Source: Gracilimonas sp040882225 (GTDB lineage Bacteria; Bacteroidota; Rhodothermia; Balneolales; Balneolaceae). From it: a stretch of 64,000 nucleotides of DNA. The notes under the pieces were generated by a model. The model did no database searches, was not told where the DNA came from, and saw only the letters and a list, made by a program, of their open reading frames with translations. Numbering within the stretch: position 1 is the first letter of the stretch; every line of letters starts with the position of its first letter. The position numbers and the translations under genes are program-made. Of the stretch, positions 18,832 through 27,452 are shown piece by piece. The stretch spans positions 1-64,000 of the forward strand of contig JBBEBR010000015.1 in assembly GCA_040882225.1 (NCBI GenBank), in the 5' to 3' direction.

Positions 18832-19212
18832 TTTGTATCCTCTTCTCTGTTGGTCAAGTATAGGTTAATCCGGTTCCAATTTCCAAACGCGGATTTTAAA
18901 ATTTTATGATGTTTCTTAAACACGTTGTGAAGTTAAAACTAATTTGGCAGATAAGACATTCCAGCCAATGTACTTTCACTACATTTGTTCTGACTCTTCT
19001 GAACAACTCCACCAATACAATCCCATTATTTATGATGATGTCCACAAGCAAGGACATGCCGATCCCGACAGACGTTTAAGTTCAAAATAAAGTTTATACT
19101 TTTGGCATCTAAATTGTAAAAATAAGCAACGAGAAGGCAGCATTTTACAATGTTTAAGTTCTTGTGAAATGCTTACCTTTTTGGAAGCCAACTATCACTC
19201 AAATTACCAAGA
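18832..19212. other. Divergent intergenic region before the transaldolase gene
   Basis: About 380 bases between the divergent YtxH and transaldolase genes. TACTTTTG at 19097-19104 fits the Bacteroidota -7 box TAnnTTTG, about 110 bases before the transaldolase ATG, without a clear -33 TTG. A 40-codon plus-strand frame (18968-19090) has no ribosome site and is not called. No RNA gene was recognised. Confidence 0.35.
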
Positions 19213-19869
19213 ATGAAATTTTTTATAGACACTGCCAATCTCGATGAAATCAAAGAAGCACATGACATGGGAGTTTTGGATGGGGTAACTACCAATCCCA
19301 GTTTGTGCGCCAAAATCGGAGTACGGGATTTTGAAGGCCACATTGCTAAAATATGTGAAATGGTAGATGGCGATGTTTCGGCAGAGGTGGTTTCTACAAG
19401 TTACGATGAGATGGTTGAGGAAGGACGCAAAATTTCAAAAATAGCGGAAAATGTAGTGGTAAAAGTGCCGCTTATTAAGGATGGAATTAAGGCGATCAAA
19501 ACTTTTTCGGAAGAAGGAATTAAAACCAACTGTACCCTTTGTTTCTCAGCAACTCAGGCGTTAATTGCCGCAAAAGCAGGAGCTACATATATCTCTCCAT
19601 TCATTGGCCGGGTTGATGATATTTCTACCGATGGCATGCAGCTTATCCGAGATATCATCCAGATTTATGATAATTACGGTTACCAGACAGAAGTGCTTGC
19701 GGCCAGCATTCGCCACCCGATGCACGTTCTTGAATGCGCCAAAGCCGGGGCAGATGTAGCCACTATGCCGCTTAGTGTTATAAAAGGATTGCTCAATCAC
19801 CCACTTACTGAGAGCGGTTTAACCCGTTTTCTCGCCGATTGGGATAAACTTCAAGAGAGTTTGAAGTAG
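19213..19869 (+). CDS. Transaldolase / fructose-6-phosphate aldolase family protein
   Basis: A 218-residue short-type transaldolase. It forms a Schiff base between a lysine and dihydroxyacetone, moving three-carbon units in the pentose phosphate pathway or cleaving fructose 6-phosphate. Lys84 in NVVVKVPL is the expected catalytic lysine. Other landmarks are FIDTANLDEIKEA, GVTTNPSL, NCTLCFSATQAL and ISPFIGRVDD. The size matches the ~215-220-residue subfamily that includes FSA and the tal-like enzymes of Bacteroidota; sequence alone does not decide between them. It stands alone, convergent with the histidine kinase, with only three bases between the two stop codons. Confidence 0.93.
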   Translation: MKFFIDTANLDEIKEAHDMGVLDGVTTNPSLCAKIGVRDFEGHIAKICEMVDGDVSAEVVSTSYDEMVEEGRKISKIAENVVVKVPLIKDGIKAIKTFSEEGIKTNCTLCFSATQALIAAKAGATYISPFIGRVDDISTDGMQLIRDIIQIYDNYGYQTEVLAASIRHPMHVLECAKAGADVATMPLSVIKGLLNHPLTESGLTRFLADWDKLQESLK

Positions 19870-19872
19870 GCG

Positions 19873-20964
19873 CTAATCCCTAAAGGTAAGGGTAAAAGTA
19901 GTGCCTTTATTCACTTTACTTTCTACAGTGATTTTGCCACCCAGGCTGGTGATATGATTATACACCAAATAAAGCCCGATGCCTTTACTGTCCATATGAT
20001 TGTGAAATTTTTGATAAAGTCCGAAAATCTTATCCTGTAATAAATCACTGTCGAAACCAAGGCCATTATCGGAAAAGGTAAGAATTTTGGCTTCATTCTC
20101 GGTCCTTGTTTCTATGGTAATCTCAGGGCTGCGGTCAGGATGAGCGTATTTGATAGAGTTGGTGATAAGGTTTAGAAAAATGCTCTCCAAATATGACCGA
20201 TTAAACTTAAGGGTTTTGAAGCCATCAAAATGAGTGTTGAAAGTGGTTTTTGAATCTTTTATGTATGAATCAATCGACTCTTTTACTTCCTCCAAAACTT
20301 CTTCGGCATCTAATACCTCAACCTGAACTTGATTCACATCACTGCTCAAATCATCCACATATTTATTGAGTGTTTTTTTTAGATTTTCTGTAGACATTTC
20401 AAGTAAAGAAATAAGCTCACGAGTTTCTTTATCTTCTATTTTATTGATGTCTATCAAACTAAAAACCGCCATCAGGTTACTAACCGGAGATCTTAAATCG
20501 TGAGAGGTTGTATAGTTCAGCTGTTTTAATCGCTGATTGGCTTTACTAACATCGGCTAAAAGTTGATTGCGTTCTTCTTCATTTTTCTTGTTATGGGTAA
20601 CATTCTTTGCAATAGCATAGATTAATTTCTCACTATTTACGGGAATCGAAGTCCATGAAAGCCATATAACTTTACCTTGTTTTGTAATGTACCGATTTTC
20701 AAAATTTACAAGTTCCTTACCCTCCAAAATGGGATCACGGTATTGCTTTGTTCGTTCCCTGTCGTCTGGATGTTGAAAGAAAGTGATAGGTTTTGAGAGA
20801 AGCTCTTCTTCCGTGTAACCTAAAAGGTTGGAAACGGAAGCATTTACTCTTCTAAAATACCCGTCAAATCCGGCAATACACATCAGATCCGCCGATTGTT
20901 CGAAAAAAGGTACTAATGAATATTTAGAGCCTGTATTTTGCTCTGAGTTATTTTGAATCCTCAT
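19873..20964 (-). CDS. PAS domain sensor histidine kinase
   Basis: A 363-residue cytoplasmic sensor kinase with no membrane segment. A PAS fold covers about residues 15-125 (LMCIAGFDGYFRRVNASVSN, then PDDRERTKQYRDPIL). A short linker coil leads to the HisKA-type dimerisation helix with phospho-acceptor His155 in TTSHDLRSPVSNL. The ATPase domain has the N box NLITNSIKYAHP, G1 box FSDNGLGFD and G2 box KGIGLYLVYNHI. All kinase motifs are intact. No response regulator is adjacent, so its partner is elsewhere; such soluble PAS kinases often sense redox, light or small ligands, but no ligand can be named. Confidence 0.9.
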   Translation of the reverse strand: MRIQNNSEQNTGSKYSLVPFFEQSADLMCIAGFDGYFRRVNASVSNLLGYTEEELLSKPITFFQHPDDRERTKQYRDPILEGKELVNFENRYITKQGKVIWLSWTSIPVNSEKLIYAIAKNVTHNKKNEEERNQLLADVSKANQRLKQLNYTTSHDLRSPVSNLMAVFSLIDINKIEDKETRELISLLEMSTENLKKTLNKYVDDLSSDVNQVQVEVLDAEEVLEEVKESIDSYIKDSKTTFNTHFDGFKTLKFNRSYLESIFLNLITNSIKYAHPDRSPEITIETRTENEAKILTFSDNGLGFDSDLLQDKIFGLYQKFHNHMDSKGIGLYLVYNHITSLGGKITVESKVNKGTTFTLTFRD

Positions 20965-21056
20965 GGACTTTTTCTGATAATGAAAACCTAAAAATTATTG
21001 CTCAACTTACATAAAATATGAGAAGGAGGGGATAGAAAATTTGCGATGGAAAGATA

Positions 21057-21923
21057 CTACTTGCTATATTTTTCTAAATCTTTTGCCCAATCTTTGACTA
21101 GACGGGGTAGTGCTGTTACAACTTCTTGCCCGAATATTGCTTCATCAATAAAATCCATATGAAGCATATCAATAATTCTACATAGATATGATTTACCCAT
21201 ACCCCACCAAGTATAATGTGCATCAATCATCAAGTAGTGCTTCACTTTCTTTCCGGTATTCTTTTCAGCTTCTCTAATTTCAAAACCATCTAATAAAGTT
21301 TCATAAACCCCGTCAGCTACTCTACTACCGAATGTAGTAGTGTAGTAATATTCTTTGATTTCCCAAATTGCAATTGGATTGATTACAGTTGGGAAAGCTC
21401 CATCTACTCTTCGTGATAACGTTCTCACTGGAAAACCATCAATTGTAATAGCAGTAAGTTCTTTTGGATCATAATTACATGGGTTACCATTTATATTTGC
21501 TTCAATTAGCATGTTGATAATACCAGTAAAATAGGCATGCCCTTTTTTATTCCCCTTTTGCTTATTCATTGGTAAAGGGCATCTAGGCTTTAAATTATTC
21601 TTTAACTTTGTGAATAATTTTTTTACCGTATCTGCATCCATAAGATTAGGCTCTACCTTTTCCTTTAAAACCTTACTTCTATATTCTAAATATCTTATTA
21701 ATTTTTGTCCGTAATCTGTCCATTCATCTTCAATAATAAGCTTTGAAAACTGTAGCCCTTCTCCAGCAAAAGTTTCTTTCACTTGTTCTATTGTTGGAAT
21801 GACAAAATCAGGATCAGGATTTTTCTTCGTCTTCCGCTCATGATAACCTAACCTTTGATTAAGTAATTTAATATTGGACCAAAACTCTAAACCCAAATCT
21901 TGAAATTCATTATTTGGTTTCAT
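21057..21923 (-). CDS. Type II restriction endonuclease (putative)
   Basis: A 288-residue protein identified as the restriction enzyme mainly from context and a nuclease-like motif. The segment RRVDGAFP (Asp174) followed by AIWEIKEYYYTTTFGSRVAD (Glu188, Lys190) fits a PD-(D/E)XK site with spacing of 14 between the acids. The start codon lies inside the 3' end of the controller gene (14-base overlap), so it is translated after the controller, as in delayed-expression restriction systems. The adenine methyltransferase is divergent. I do not recognise the exact restriction family, and the recognition sequence cannot be deduced. Full length, no frameshift. Confidence 0.75.
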   Translation of the reverse strand: MKPNNEFQDLGLEFWSNIKLLNQRLGYHERKTKKNPDPDFVIPTIEQVKETFAGEGLQFSKLIIEDEWTDYGQKLIRYLEYRSKVLKEKVEPNLMDADTVKKLFTKLKNNLKPRCPLPMNKQKGNKKGHAYFTGIINMLIEANINGNPCNYDPKELTAITIDGFPVRTLSRRVDGAFPTVINPIAIWEIKEYYYTTTFGSRVADGVYETLLDGFEIREAEKNTGKKVKHYLMIDAHYTWWGMGKSYLCRIIDMLHMDFIDEAIFGQEVVTALPRLVKDWAKDLEKYSK

Positions 21924-22161
21924 TTAAATCTTTTTCAAATTGAATTATAAATTCATTTAAACTGCTATTCAACGCTTCACATATTTTTTTTAATTCGATA
22001 AGGTCAATTCGCCTCTCACCACTTTCAATTTTACTGATGAAAGATTGTGGAACGTTTAGTTTTTGTGCAAGGTCTATTTGTCTTAAACCAGTACCGACTC
22101 TTAGTCGGTAGAGAAGCTGAAGAAGAATTTGATATTCTTTGGTGTAGATACTTTTATTCAC
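21910..22161 (-). CDS. XRE-family controller (C) protein of the restriction-modification system
   Basis: An 83-residue helix-turn-helix protein. RQIDLAQKLNVPQSFISKIE (from about residue 27) is a typical Cro/XRE DNA-binding helix pair, continuing SGERRIDLIELKKICEALN. Size, position ahead of the endonuclease, overlap with it, and a palindromic site just upstream are those of restriction controller proteins. These activate their own and the endonuclease gene while restraining the methyltransferase, delaying restriction after transfer. The start is GTG at 22159-22161. Autoregulation through the site at 22187-22207 is inference. Confidence 0.85.
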   Translation of the reverse strand: MNKSIYTKEYQILLQLLYRLRVGTGLRQIDLAQKLNVPQSFISKIESGERRIDLIELKKICEALNSSLNEFIIQFEKDLNETK

Positions 22162-22170
22162 TAATTAAAC

Positions 22171-22207
22171 ATATATCCGAAATTTGAATATCCCAAATTG
22201 GGATATT
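22171..22207. promoter_or_regulatory. Probable controller-protein operator (tandem C-boxes)
   Basis: AATATCCCAA at 22187-22196 and TTGGGATATT at 22198-22207 form a perfect 10-bp inverted repeat around a single A. Immediately on the controller side, ATATCCGAAATTTGAATAT (overlapping at 22190) is a weaker copy of the same palindrome. Two sites of unequal strength in the ~70-base divergent promoter region match the OL/OR layout of C-protein switches. Confidence 0.7.
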
Positions 22208-22233
22208 AGCATAATTAGAGTTACCTTGTATTC

Positions 22234-23106
22234 ATGCAATTATCGTTAGATCAAAAATACGCCACATACTATCCTCCAAAAACACAATTACTCAAGTGGG
22301 TGGGAAACAAACAACGTTTTGCGGGTGAGATAGCGAGATACTTTCCTGTTGATTTCAACATGTTTTATGAGCCGTTTTTAGGAAGTGGAGCTTTGATGGC
22401 AACTGTAGCCCCAAAAAACGCACTGGGTTCTGATATTTTTGAACCAGTAATTCAAATATGGAAAATGCTTGTGAATAATCCTGATGAACTGATTGAATGG
22501 TATACAGTTAAAAGAAGGAAGATCGAAAGTCGTGATAAAAAGGAAGTGTATGAAGAAGTTTTAGCTTCCTATAATTCAAACCCCAATGGAGCGGATTTTT
22601 TATTCTTATCAAGAACGTGTTATGGAGGTATAATTAGGTTTAGAAAAGCTGATGGCTACATGTCTACTCCTTGCGGCGTTCATGATCCAATTTCTATTCA
22701 GAGCTTCGCTAAAAGAGTGAGAGAATGGAATATTCGAATGAAAAATGTAGAGTTTGAACATTTAGACTATCAGGAAGCTTTTGATATGTCTAAGGATGGT
22801 GATTTTATTTATTGTGACCCGCCATACAGTCATAGCCAAAGCATACTTTATGGAGCGCAAGATTTTTCGCTTGTTAGATTGTTGGAAAAAATTGAAGAAG
22901 CAAAGTCAAAAGGGGTGAAGGTAGCTTTGAGTATCGATGGAAATAAAAAGTCAGGAAATTATATTTGTGATTTACCCATTCCTGTGGGACTTTTCGAACG
23001 AGAGCTATTTGTAAGCGTAGGCCGGTCCATGTTACGAAGATTCCAAATGGAGGGTAAAACTCTCGAGAAAGAGGAAGTTGCAGATCGCCTTCTTTTGACT
23101 TATTAG
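22234..23106 (+). CDS. DNA adenine N6-methyltransferase (D12/Dam class) of the type II system
   Basis: A 290-residue alpha-class adenine methyltransferase. Motif X (LKWVGNKQRF, residues 20-29), motif I for S-adenosylmethionine (FYEPFLGSGALM, 44-55) and catalytic motif IV DPPY (195-198, in FIYCDPPYSHS) are all intact. It methylates adenine in the host sites so that the divergent endonuclease does not cut them. No Shine-Dalgarno is visible before ATG 22234, so the message may be leaderless or weakly translated. Its promoter must lie across the controller operator. It lies next to crtI with only one base between stop codons, so the whole system (21057-23106) looks inserted between unrelated genes. 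Confidence 0.92.
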   Translation: MQLSLDQKYATYYPPKTQLLKWVGNKQRFAGEIARYFPVDFNMFYEPFLGSGALMATVAPKNALGSDIFEPVIQIWKMLVNNPDELIEWYTVKRRKIESRDKKEVYEEVLASYNSNPNGADFLFLSRTCYGGIIRFRKADGYMSTPCGVHDPISIQSFAKRVREWNIRMKNVEFEHLDYQEAFDMSKDGDFIYCDPPYSHSQSILYGAQDFSLVRLLEKIEEAKSKGVKVALSIDGNKKSGNYICDLPIPVGLFERELFVSVGRSMLRRFQMEGKTLEKEEVADRLLLTY

Positions 23107-23107
23107 A

Positions 23108-24589
23108 CTATTTATCCCTACCAATCAAAGCTTCCGCAATTATCGCTGAAGACAGGACCCCTGGCAACCCTGCACCTGGGTGAGTTCCTGCTCCTACAAA
23201 ATACAGATTATCAACATCTTCAGATTTGTTGTGTGGCCTAAACCACGCCGATTGAGTCAGAATCGGTTCCACCGAAAAAGCGGAGCCTTTATAACTATTT
23301 AATTCATTCTGAAAATGAAGGGGGTCAATGTAATGTTCAGCAATGATATTCTCTTGAAGATCGGGAAGATAATTTTCTTCCAAAAAACTCATTATTGCAT
23401 CACGATATTTCGGAGCCATCACATTCCAGTCGGTGCCGCTGTCGAGATGGGGAACCGGGGAGAGTACATAAAACCCTTCGCAACCTTCCGGCGCCATGCC
23501 AGGATCAGTGATGGTGGGCATGTGCAGGTACAGGGAAAAATCATCCGAAAGATGCTTTTTGTGAAAAATATCCTCTAAAAGTCCTTTGTATCGTTCACCC
23601 AAAATAATATTGTGATGCGCGAGCCCCGAATCGAGGTATCTTTTTTTGGTTCCGAAGTAGATCACAAAAAGAGACATGCTATATTTTGTGCGTTCAATTT
23701 TGCGGTCGGTGTATTTTTTCCGGTGTTTTGGGTTGATGAGATTTTTATAGGTGAAAGCGACGTCGGCGTTGGAAACAACTTCATCGGCAAAAATTTTTCC
23801 CCCATTTTCTAAAATAACTCCTTTGGCTTTTCGGTTTTCAATCAGAATTTCCGAGACCTGTGCATTAGTGTGAATTATGCCACCCTGCTCCGAAATCAAT
23901 TTTTCCAGAGCATTCACAATAGCTCCGGTTCCGCCCATTGCATAATGCACGCCCCATTCTCTTTCCAGGTAATGTATCATCGCATAAATGGAGGTGGTAT
24001 CGAAAGGATTTCCTCCCACCAACAGCGGATGAAACGAGAAACATTGCCGCAAAAAATCATCCTTTATAAATTGCGCAACATATTTATACACCGTTTTATA
24101 AGACTGAAGCTTGATTAAATCCGGTGCAACTTTAAGCATGTCGCTGAATTTCAGAAAAGGCTTATCGGCAAGTTCTACAAACCCTTTATCGAAGATCGCT
24201 TTGGTGGTGCCAAGGAATTTCTCATAACCAGGAATGTCGGAGGGACTTCGTTTTTCAATTTCACTTAAAGTGAACTCATGATCGTTGTTGTAATCAAATT
24301 TTTCACCGTTAGAATCAAAAATGCGATAGAAGGGATTGCAGGGCACAAAAGTGACATAATCTTTGCGCTTTTTCCCAGCTGCACTGAAAATATCATCAAA
24401 CATAAAAGGGGCAGTAATTACGGTTGGCCCACCGTCAAACTTGAATCCGTTTTTCTCATACACATAAGCTCGTCCGCCTAACTTATCTCTTTTTTCAAGA
24501 ATGGTAACATCATGACCTGCAGAGAGCAAACGAGATGCCGCCGCCAAACCCCCAAAGCCACTGCCAATAACGAGAATCTTTTTCTTCAT
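23108..24589 (-). CDS. crtI: Phytoene desaturase-type carotenoid oxidoreductase
   Basis: A 493-residue FAD-dependent desaturase of the CrtI/CrtN family, which introduces conjugated double bonds into phytoene in the membrane. The N-terminal dinucleotide fold reads VIGSGFGGLAAASRLLSAGH (residues 6-25), followed by EKRDKLGGRAYVYE and FKFDGGPTVITAPFMFDDIF. The C-terminal signature GAGTHPGAGLPGVLSSAIIA is intact. Length is normal. No phytoene synthase or cyclase gene is adjacent, so the rest of the pathway is elsewhere or follows a split arrangement. The bacterial CrtI-type reaction is the likeliest, but ketolase-like CrtO relatives share the fold. Confidence 0.92.
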   Translation of the reverse strand: MKKKILVIGSGFGGLAAASRLLSAGHDVTILEKRDKLGGRAYVYEKNGFKFDGGPTVITAPFMFDDIFSAAGKKRKDYVTFVPCNPFYRIFDSNGEKFDYNNDHEFTLSEIEKRSPSDIPGYEKFLGTTKAIFDKGFVELADKPFLKFSDMLKVAPDLIKLQSYKTVYKYVAQFIKDDFLRQCFSFHPLLVGGNPFDTTSIYAMIHYLEREWGVHYAMGGTGAIVNALEKLISEQGGIIHTNAQVSEILIENRKAKGVILENGGKIFADEVVSNADVAFTYKNLINPKHRKKYTDRKIERTKYSMSLFVIYFGTKKRYLDSGLAHHNIILGERYKGLLEDIFHKKHLSDDFSLYLHMPTITDPGMAPEGCEGFYVLSPVPHLDSGTDWNVMAPKYRDAIMSFLEENYLPDLQENIIAEHYIDPLHFQNELNSYKGSAFSVEPILTQSAWFRPHNKSEDVDNLYFVGAGTHPGAGLPGVLSSAIIAEALIGRDK

Positions 24590-24655
24590 TAATGTGAATG
24601 GAATGAATTTTTGCTACGCACAACCGGAATGGAGATGAAATAAATCCCGGGGACG

Positions 24656-25357
24656 CTAATCATTTTCAATTTGCTTCACAAAACCGGCAAAACCTTCACC
24701 TTGCAGCCTTAAGAGTTGCTTTTTTGCATCATCCGGATTTTGATAAGTTCCGAAATATACCCGATAAAAAGTCTCTCCCCGAACAGAAATATTTTCAACA
24801 CGGGTGCCGGTAATTTTTGCTGACTGTTTTTGAGCTTCAGCTTTGTCTTTAAAAGAGCCAAGCTGAACGGTGAAATTGGCAATTTTGAGATCCGTCACTC
24901 TTGAATTTTCCAAATCACCTTCCAGTAAATAAAGCCTGACGCGGGCTGTTCCAGGGCCTATCATATCAACAGTTTCTGCAGCTCCTTTAGAAAGGTCAAT
25001 AATTCTGTCTTTGGCGAAAGGGCCTCGGTCATTTACCCGAACTTGAACGGTACGGCCGTTTTCTAAATTCTCGACCAAAAGTACAGTTCCGAAAGGAAGC
25101 GTCCTGTGCGCGGCGGTTACGCCTTCCTGATCATACGTTTCCCCGTTTGCTGTTAATTTCCCATGGAAAGTGGGTCCATACCAGCTTGCCATCCCTGATT
25201 CTAATGCCCTTGCATCACTGGAATTGTGAATTGGCGAGTTATTTGAAGAAGTGGTTGGAGGGTTTAAAGCGGTTGAGCCTCTTTTAACGGTTCCACATGC
25301 TGATAAAAAAATGATTGCCAGAAAAAAAAGCGAAGACGATTTGAGTAAATAATACAT
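24656..25357 (-). CDS. rlpA: Septal ring lytic transglycosylase RlpA-like lipoprotein with SPOR domain
   Basis: A 233-residue outer-membrane lipoprotein. The signal peptide ends in the lipobox LSAC (Cys21). The double-psi beta-barrel domain covers about residues 55-145 (ASWYGPTFHGKLTANGETYD, then HRTLPFGTVLLVEN and VNDRGPFAKDRIIDLS), with the Asp and His expected for cleavage of peptide-free glycan. The C-terminal SPOR domain (FTVQLGSFKDKAEAQKQSAK to the end) binds denuded glycan at division sites. It acts in daughter-cell separation. It is a single gene downstream of a truncated tRNA. Confidence 0.92.
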   Translation of the reverse strand: MYYLLKSSSLFFLAIIFLSACGTVKRGSTALNPPTTSSNNSPIHNSSDARALESGMASWYGPTFHGKLTANGETYDQEGVTAAHRTLPFGTVLLVENLENGRTVQVRVNDRGPFAKDRIIDLSKGAAETVDMIGPGTARVRLYLLEGDLENSRVTDLKIANFTVQLGSFKDKAEAQKQSAKITGTRVENISVRGETFYRVYFGTYQNPDDAKKQLLRLQGEGFAGFVKQIEND

Positions 25358-25540
25358 GTAGATGAATTTTGGTTTAGCCGCTCAAAATATATTCTGCTTT
25401 GGGAAGAAATTCCATGTGATATAGAATCTAAAAATTTCTGTAGAAGATTTTAAAATTACATAAATCCTGAAAAATAAAAGCTAAAAAAAAGCGAGTACCC
25501 TATAAATAAGCGACTAAGATACTAAGGCATCACCTTGTGA

Positions 25541-25596
25541 GAACCGACGACCTATTCTTTACGAGAGAATTGTTCTACCAACTGAGCTACTTCGGC
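25541..25596 (-). pseudogene. 3'-truncated tRNA-Thr (CGT anticodon)
   Basis: On the minus strand, GCCGAAGTAGCTCAGTTGG opens a clear tRNA: acceptor 5' strand GCCGAAG, D-loop AGTTGGTA, anticodon stem ATTCT/AGAAT around the loop CTCGTAA (anticodon CGT, threonine), then variable loop and T-stem start GTCGGTTC. After this the sequence changes to TCACAAGGTGATGCC; the rest of the T-arm and the acceptor 3' strand CTTCGGC are missing. The D-stem also has a mismatch (GCTC against GAAC). It cannot form a functional tRNA. Confidence 0.85.
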
Positions 25597-25677
25597 TTTT
25601 AATTAGCGCAAAATTAGCAAACTTTTCAAATCTTCTGCAACAGAGAGCTTTTCCTCTTAACTTGAAAAGAAAAACCT

Positions 25678-26271
25678 ATGTCGGCAACACTTATTCTAAT
25701 TGCGGCTAATGCCATCATATCTTTAGCGGCACTATATGCAGTTCCGCAAATACTCGAAAAAGGAATGATGATTCCTTACCGTATGGTTCGGGAAAAAACC
25801 TGGTATGAACTTATCAGCTCAGGCTTTGTACACGCCAGTTTAGGCCATCTTTTTCTAAACATGTTTGTGTTGTTCTTTTTTGGCCTCGTGTTAGAACAAA
25901 GCATAGGACAGGCTCATTTTCTTCTGCTGTATTTTTCTGGATTAATCGTCTCCAGTTTGCCCTCTGCTTATCGTCATAAAGACAATCCGAATTTCGCGAC
26001 TGTTGGAGCCTCGGGTGCAGTTGAGAGTGTCCTTTTTGGATTTATAATTCTCTTCCCTTTAGATCCCATTTATATCATGTTTATTCCTTTCGGAATTCCT
26101 TCTATTATTTTTGGGATTTTGTTCCTCGCTTATAGTTTATATGCGAGCAAACAGGAAGGGAAAATCAATCACGAAGCTCATATAGCCGGCGCGCTATGGG
26201 GTGTGATATATTTACTGTTGTTTGTGCGGGGTTCAATAGATCACTTTTTGAGTGTCTTTGGTCTGCTGTAG
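25678..26271 (+). CDS. Rhomboid family intramembrane serine protease
   Basis: A 197-residue six-helix membrane protease that cuts substrates inside the membrane. The catalytic Ser112 lies in GASGAVES and the catalytic His168 in HEAHIAGALWG. The oxyanion-site HLFLN motif (His57, Asn61) is present in helix 2. The active site is therefore complete. The hydrophobic segments at roughly 3-22, 57-76, 80-95, 108-128, 134-155 and 168-185 match the six-TM bacterial core. It is a stand-alone gene on the plus strand, convergent with serC. Confidence 0.9.
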   Translation: MSATLILIAANAIISLAALYAVPQILEKGMMIPYRMVREKTWYELISSGFVHASLGHLFLNMFVLFFFGLVLEQSIGQAHFLLLYFSGLIVSSLPSAYRHKDNPNFATVGASGAVESVLFGFIILFPLDPIYIMFIPFGIPSIIFGILFLAYSLYASKQEGKINHEAHIAGALWGVIYLLLFVRGSIDHFLSVFGLL

Positions 26272-26336
26272 AAAAACCTGACAGGCTTCATACCACAATA
26301 AAAAGCAGAAACCTGTCTGGATTGATAATCAGGCAA

Positions 26337-27416
26337 TCACCCTTTCTCAGAGCGGAAGTCATCCATAAAGTTAATAAGGGCTTCTACACTTTCCAGTGTA
26401 CAGGCATTATAAATACTGGCGCGGATGCCACCTACACTACGGTGACCTTTAAGAGCTAATAAATCATGTGACTTTGCCTCCGCCAAAAAAGTCTGTTCCA
26501 GTTCTTCAGATGGTAGACGGAACGTGACATTCATCTTAGAGCGAGAATCCTTCTCAGTGGTACCCGTGTAAAAATCATCGTGATCAATAGTGTTATAAAG
26601 CAGAGCCGCTTTTTTATCGTTTACTTCCTTGAAGTACGATAAACCACCTTTTTCCTCAACCCATTTTAAAACAAGATTTACCAGATATACCGCAAAAGTT
26701 GGTGGAGTATGGAATAATTTCTCTGCATGAATTTTATATTTCAGAATAGTAGGTATGTTTGCTCTGTTAACGCTCTGCAGAAAATCTTTTCGCACGAGAA
26801 CCACCGTAACTCCGGCCGGTCCAAGATTTTTTTGTGCTCCGGCATAAATCAACCCATATTTTTTTATCTGGATGGGACGTGATAGAAAATCTGAAGAAGC
26901 ATCACACACTAAAGGAATTCCGTTGGTTTCCGGTTCGGTGGAAAACTGAGTTCCAAAAATGGTGTTATTTGATGTGAAATGAACGTAGCGGGCATCGGGT
27001 GTCAGGGAAAGTTCGTTCTGTGTTGGGATGTGCACAAAATTATCTGCTTCACCAGAAAAAGGAATGTTCACATTTCCGAACAGTTTAGCTTCTTTGATAG
27101 CCTTTTGTGACCATGCGCCGGTATTGATATAGTCCGCAGTTTCATCTTCATTCAGGAAATTATAAGGAACCTGCATAAACTGAGAACTGGCTCCGCCTTG
27201 TAAGAAAAGAATCTCGAAATCATCTCCAAGGCCAAGAATTCTTTTAAGCCGCTCCCGAGCTTCCTCATCAACCTGGGAATATTCTTTTCCGCGATGGCTT
27301 ACTTCCATTATGGAAGTGCCGGTTCCCCGGTAATCAAGCAATTCCTGTTGGGCGATTTCTAAAACTTCTAAAGGCAGTGCGGCCGGGCCTGCACTAAAAT
27401 TGTGAGCGCGTTTCAT
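26337..27416 (-). CDS. serC: Phosphoserine aminotransferase
   Basis: A 359-residue PLP enzyme converting 3-phosphohydroxypyruvate to phosphoserine in serine synthesis (and acting in vitamin B6 synthesis in some bacteria). The N-terminus NFSAGPAALPLEVLE is diagnostic. Lys196 in YAGAQKNLGPAG is the PLP-binding lysine, with CDASSDFLSRP before it. ALKGHRSVGGIRASIYNACT near the C-terminus binds the substrate phosphate. Length is normal. The DUF1015 gene lies 36 bases upstream on the same strand, an arrangement I have seen with serine-pathway genes; the two probably form an operon. Confidence 0.96.
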   Translation of the reverse strand: MKRAHNFSAGPAALPLEVLEIAQQELLDYRGTGTSIMEVSHRGKEYSQVDEEARERLKRILGLGDDFEILFLQGGASSQFMQVPYNFLNEDETADYINTGAWSQKAIKEAKLFGNVNIPFSGEADNFVHIPTQNELSLTPDARYVHFTSNNTIFGTQFSTEPETNGIPLVCDASSDFLSRPIQIKKYGLIYAGAQKNLGPAGVTVVLVRKDFLQSVNRANIPTILKYKIHAEKLFHTPPTFAVYLVNLVLKWVEEKGGLSYFKEVNDKKAALLYNTIDHDDFYTGTTEKDSRSKMNVTFRLPSEELEQTFLAEAKSHDLLALKGHRSVGGIRASIYNACTLESVEALINFMDDFRSEKG

Positions 27417-27452
27417 GTTATATGAGTGTTTTGTGAGTGATTGTGAGAGTGA

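Noticed and set aside
18968..19090. A 40-codon plus-strand frame upstream of the transaldolase gene
   Set aside because: No ribosome-binding site, no recognisable motif, and it would need to be expressed from within a promoter region.
26272..26336. A terminator between rhomboid and serC genes
   Set aside because: Only a 6-bp stem (GACAGG/CCTGTC) with a large loop is present; too weak to call.
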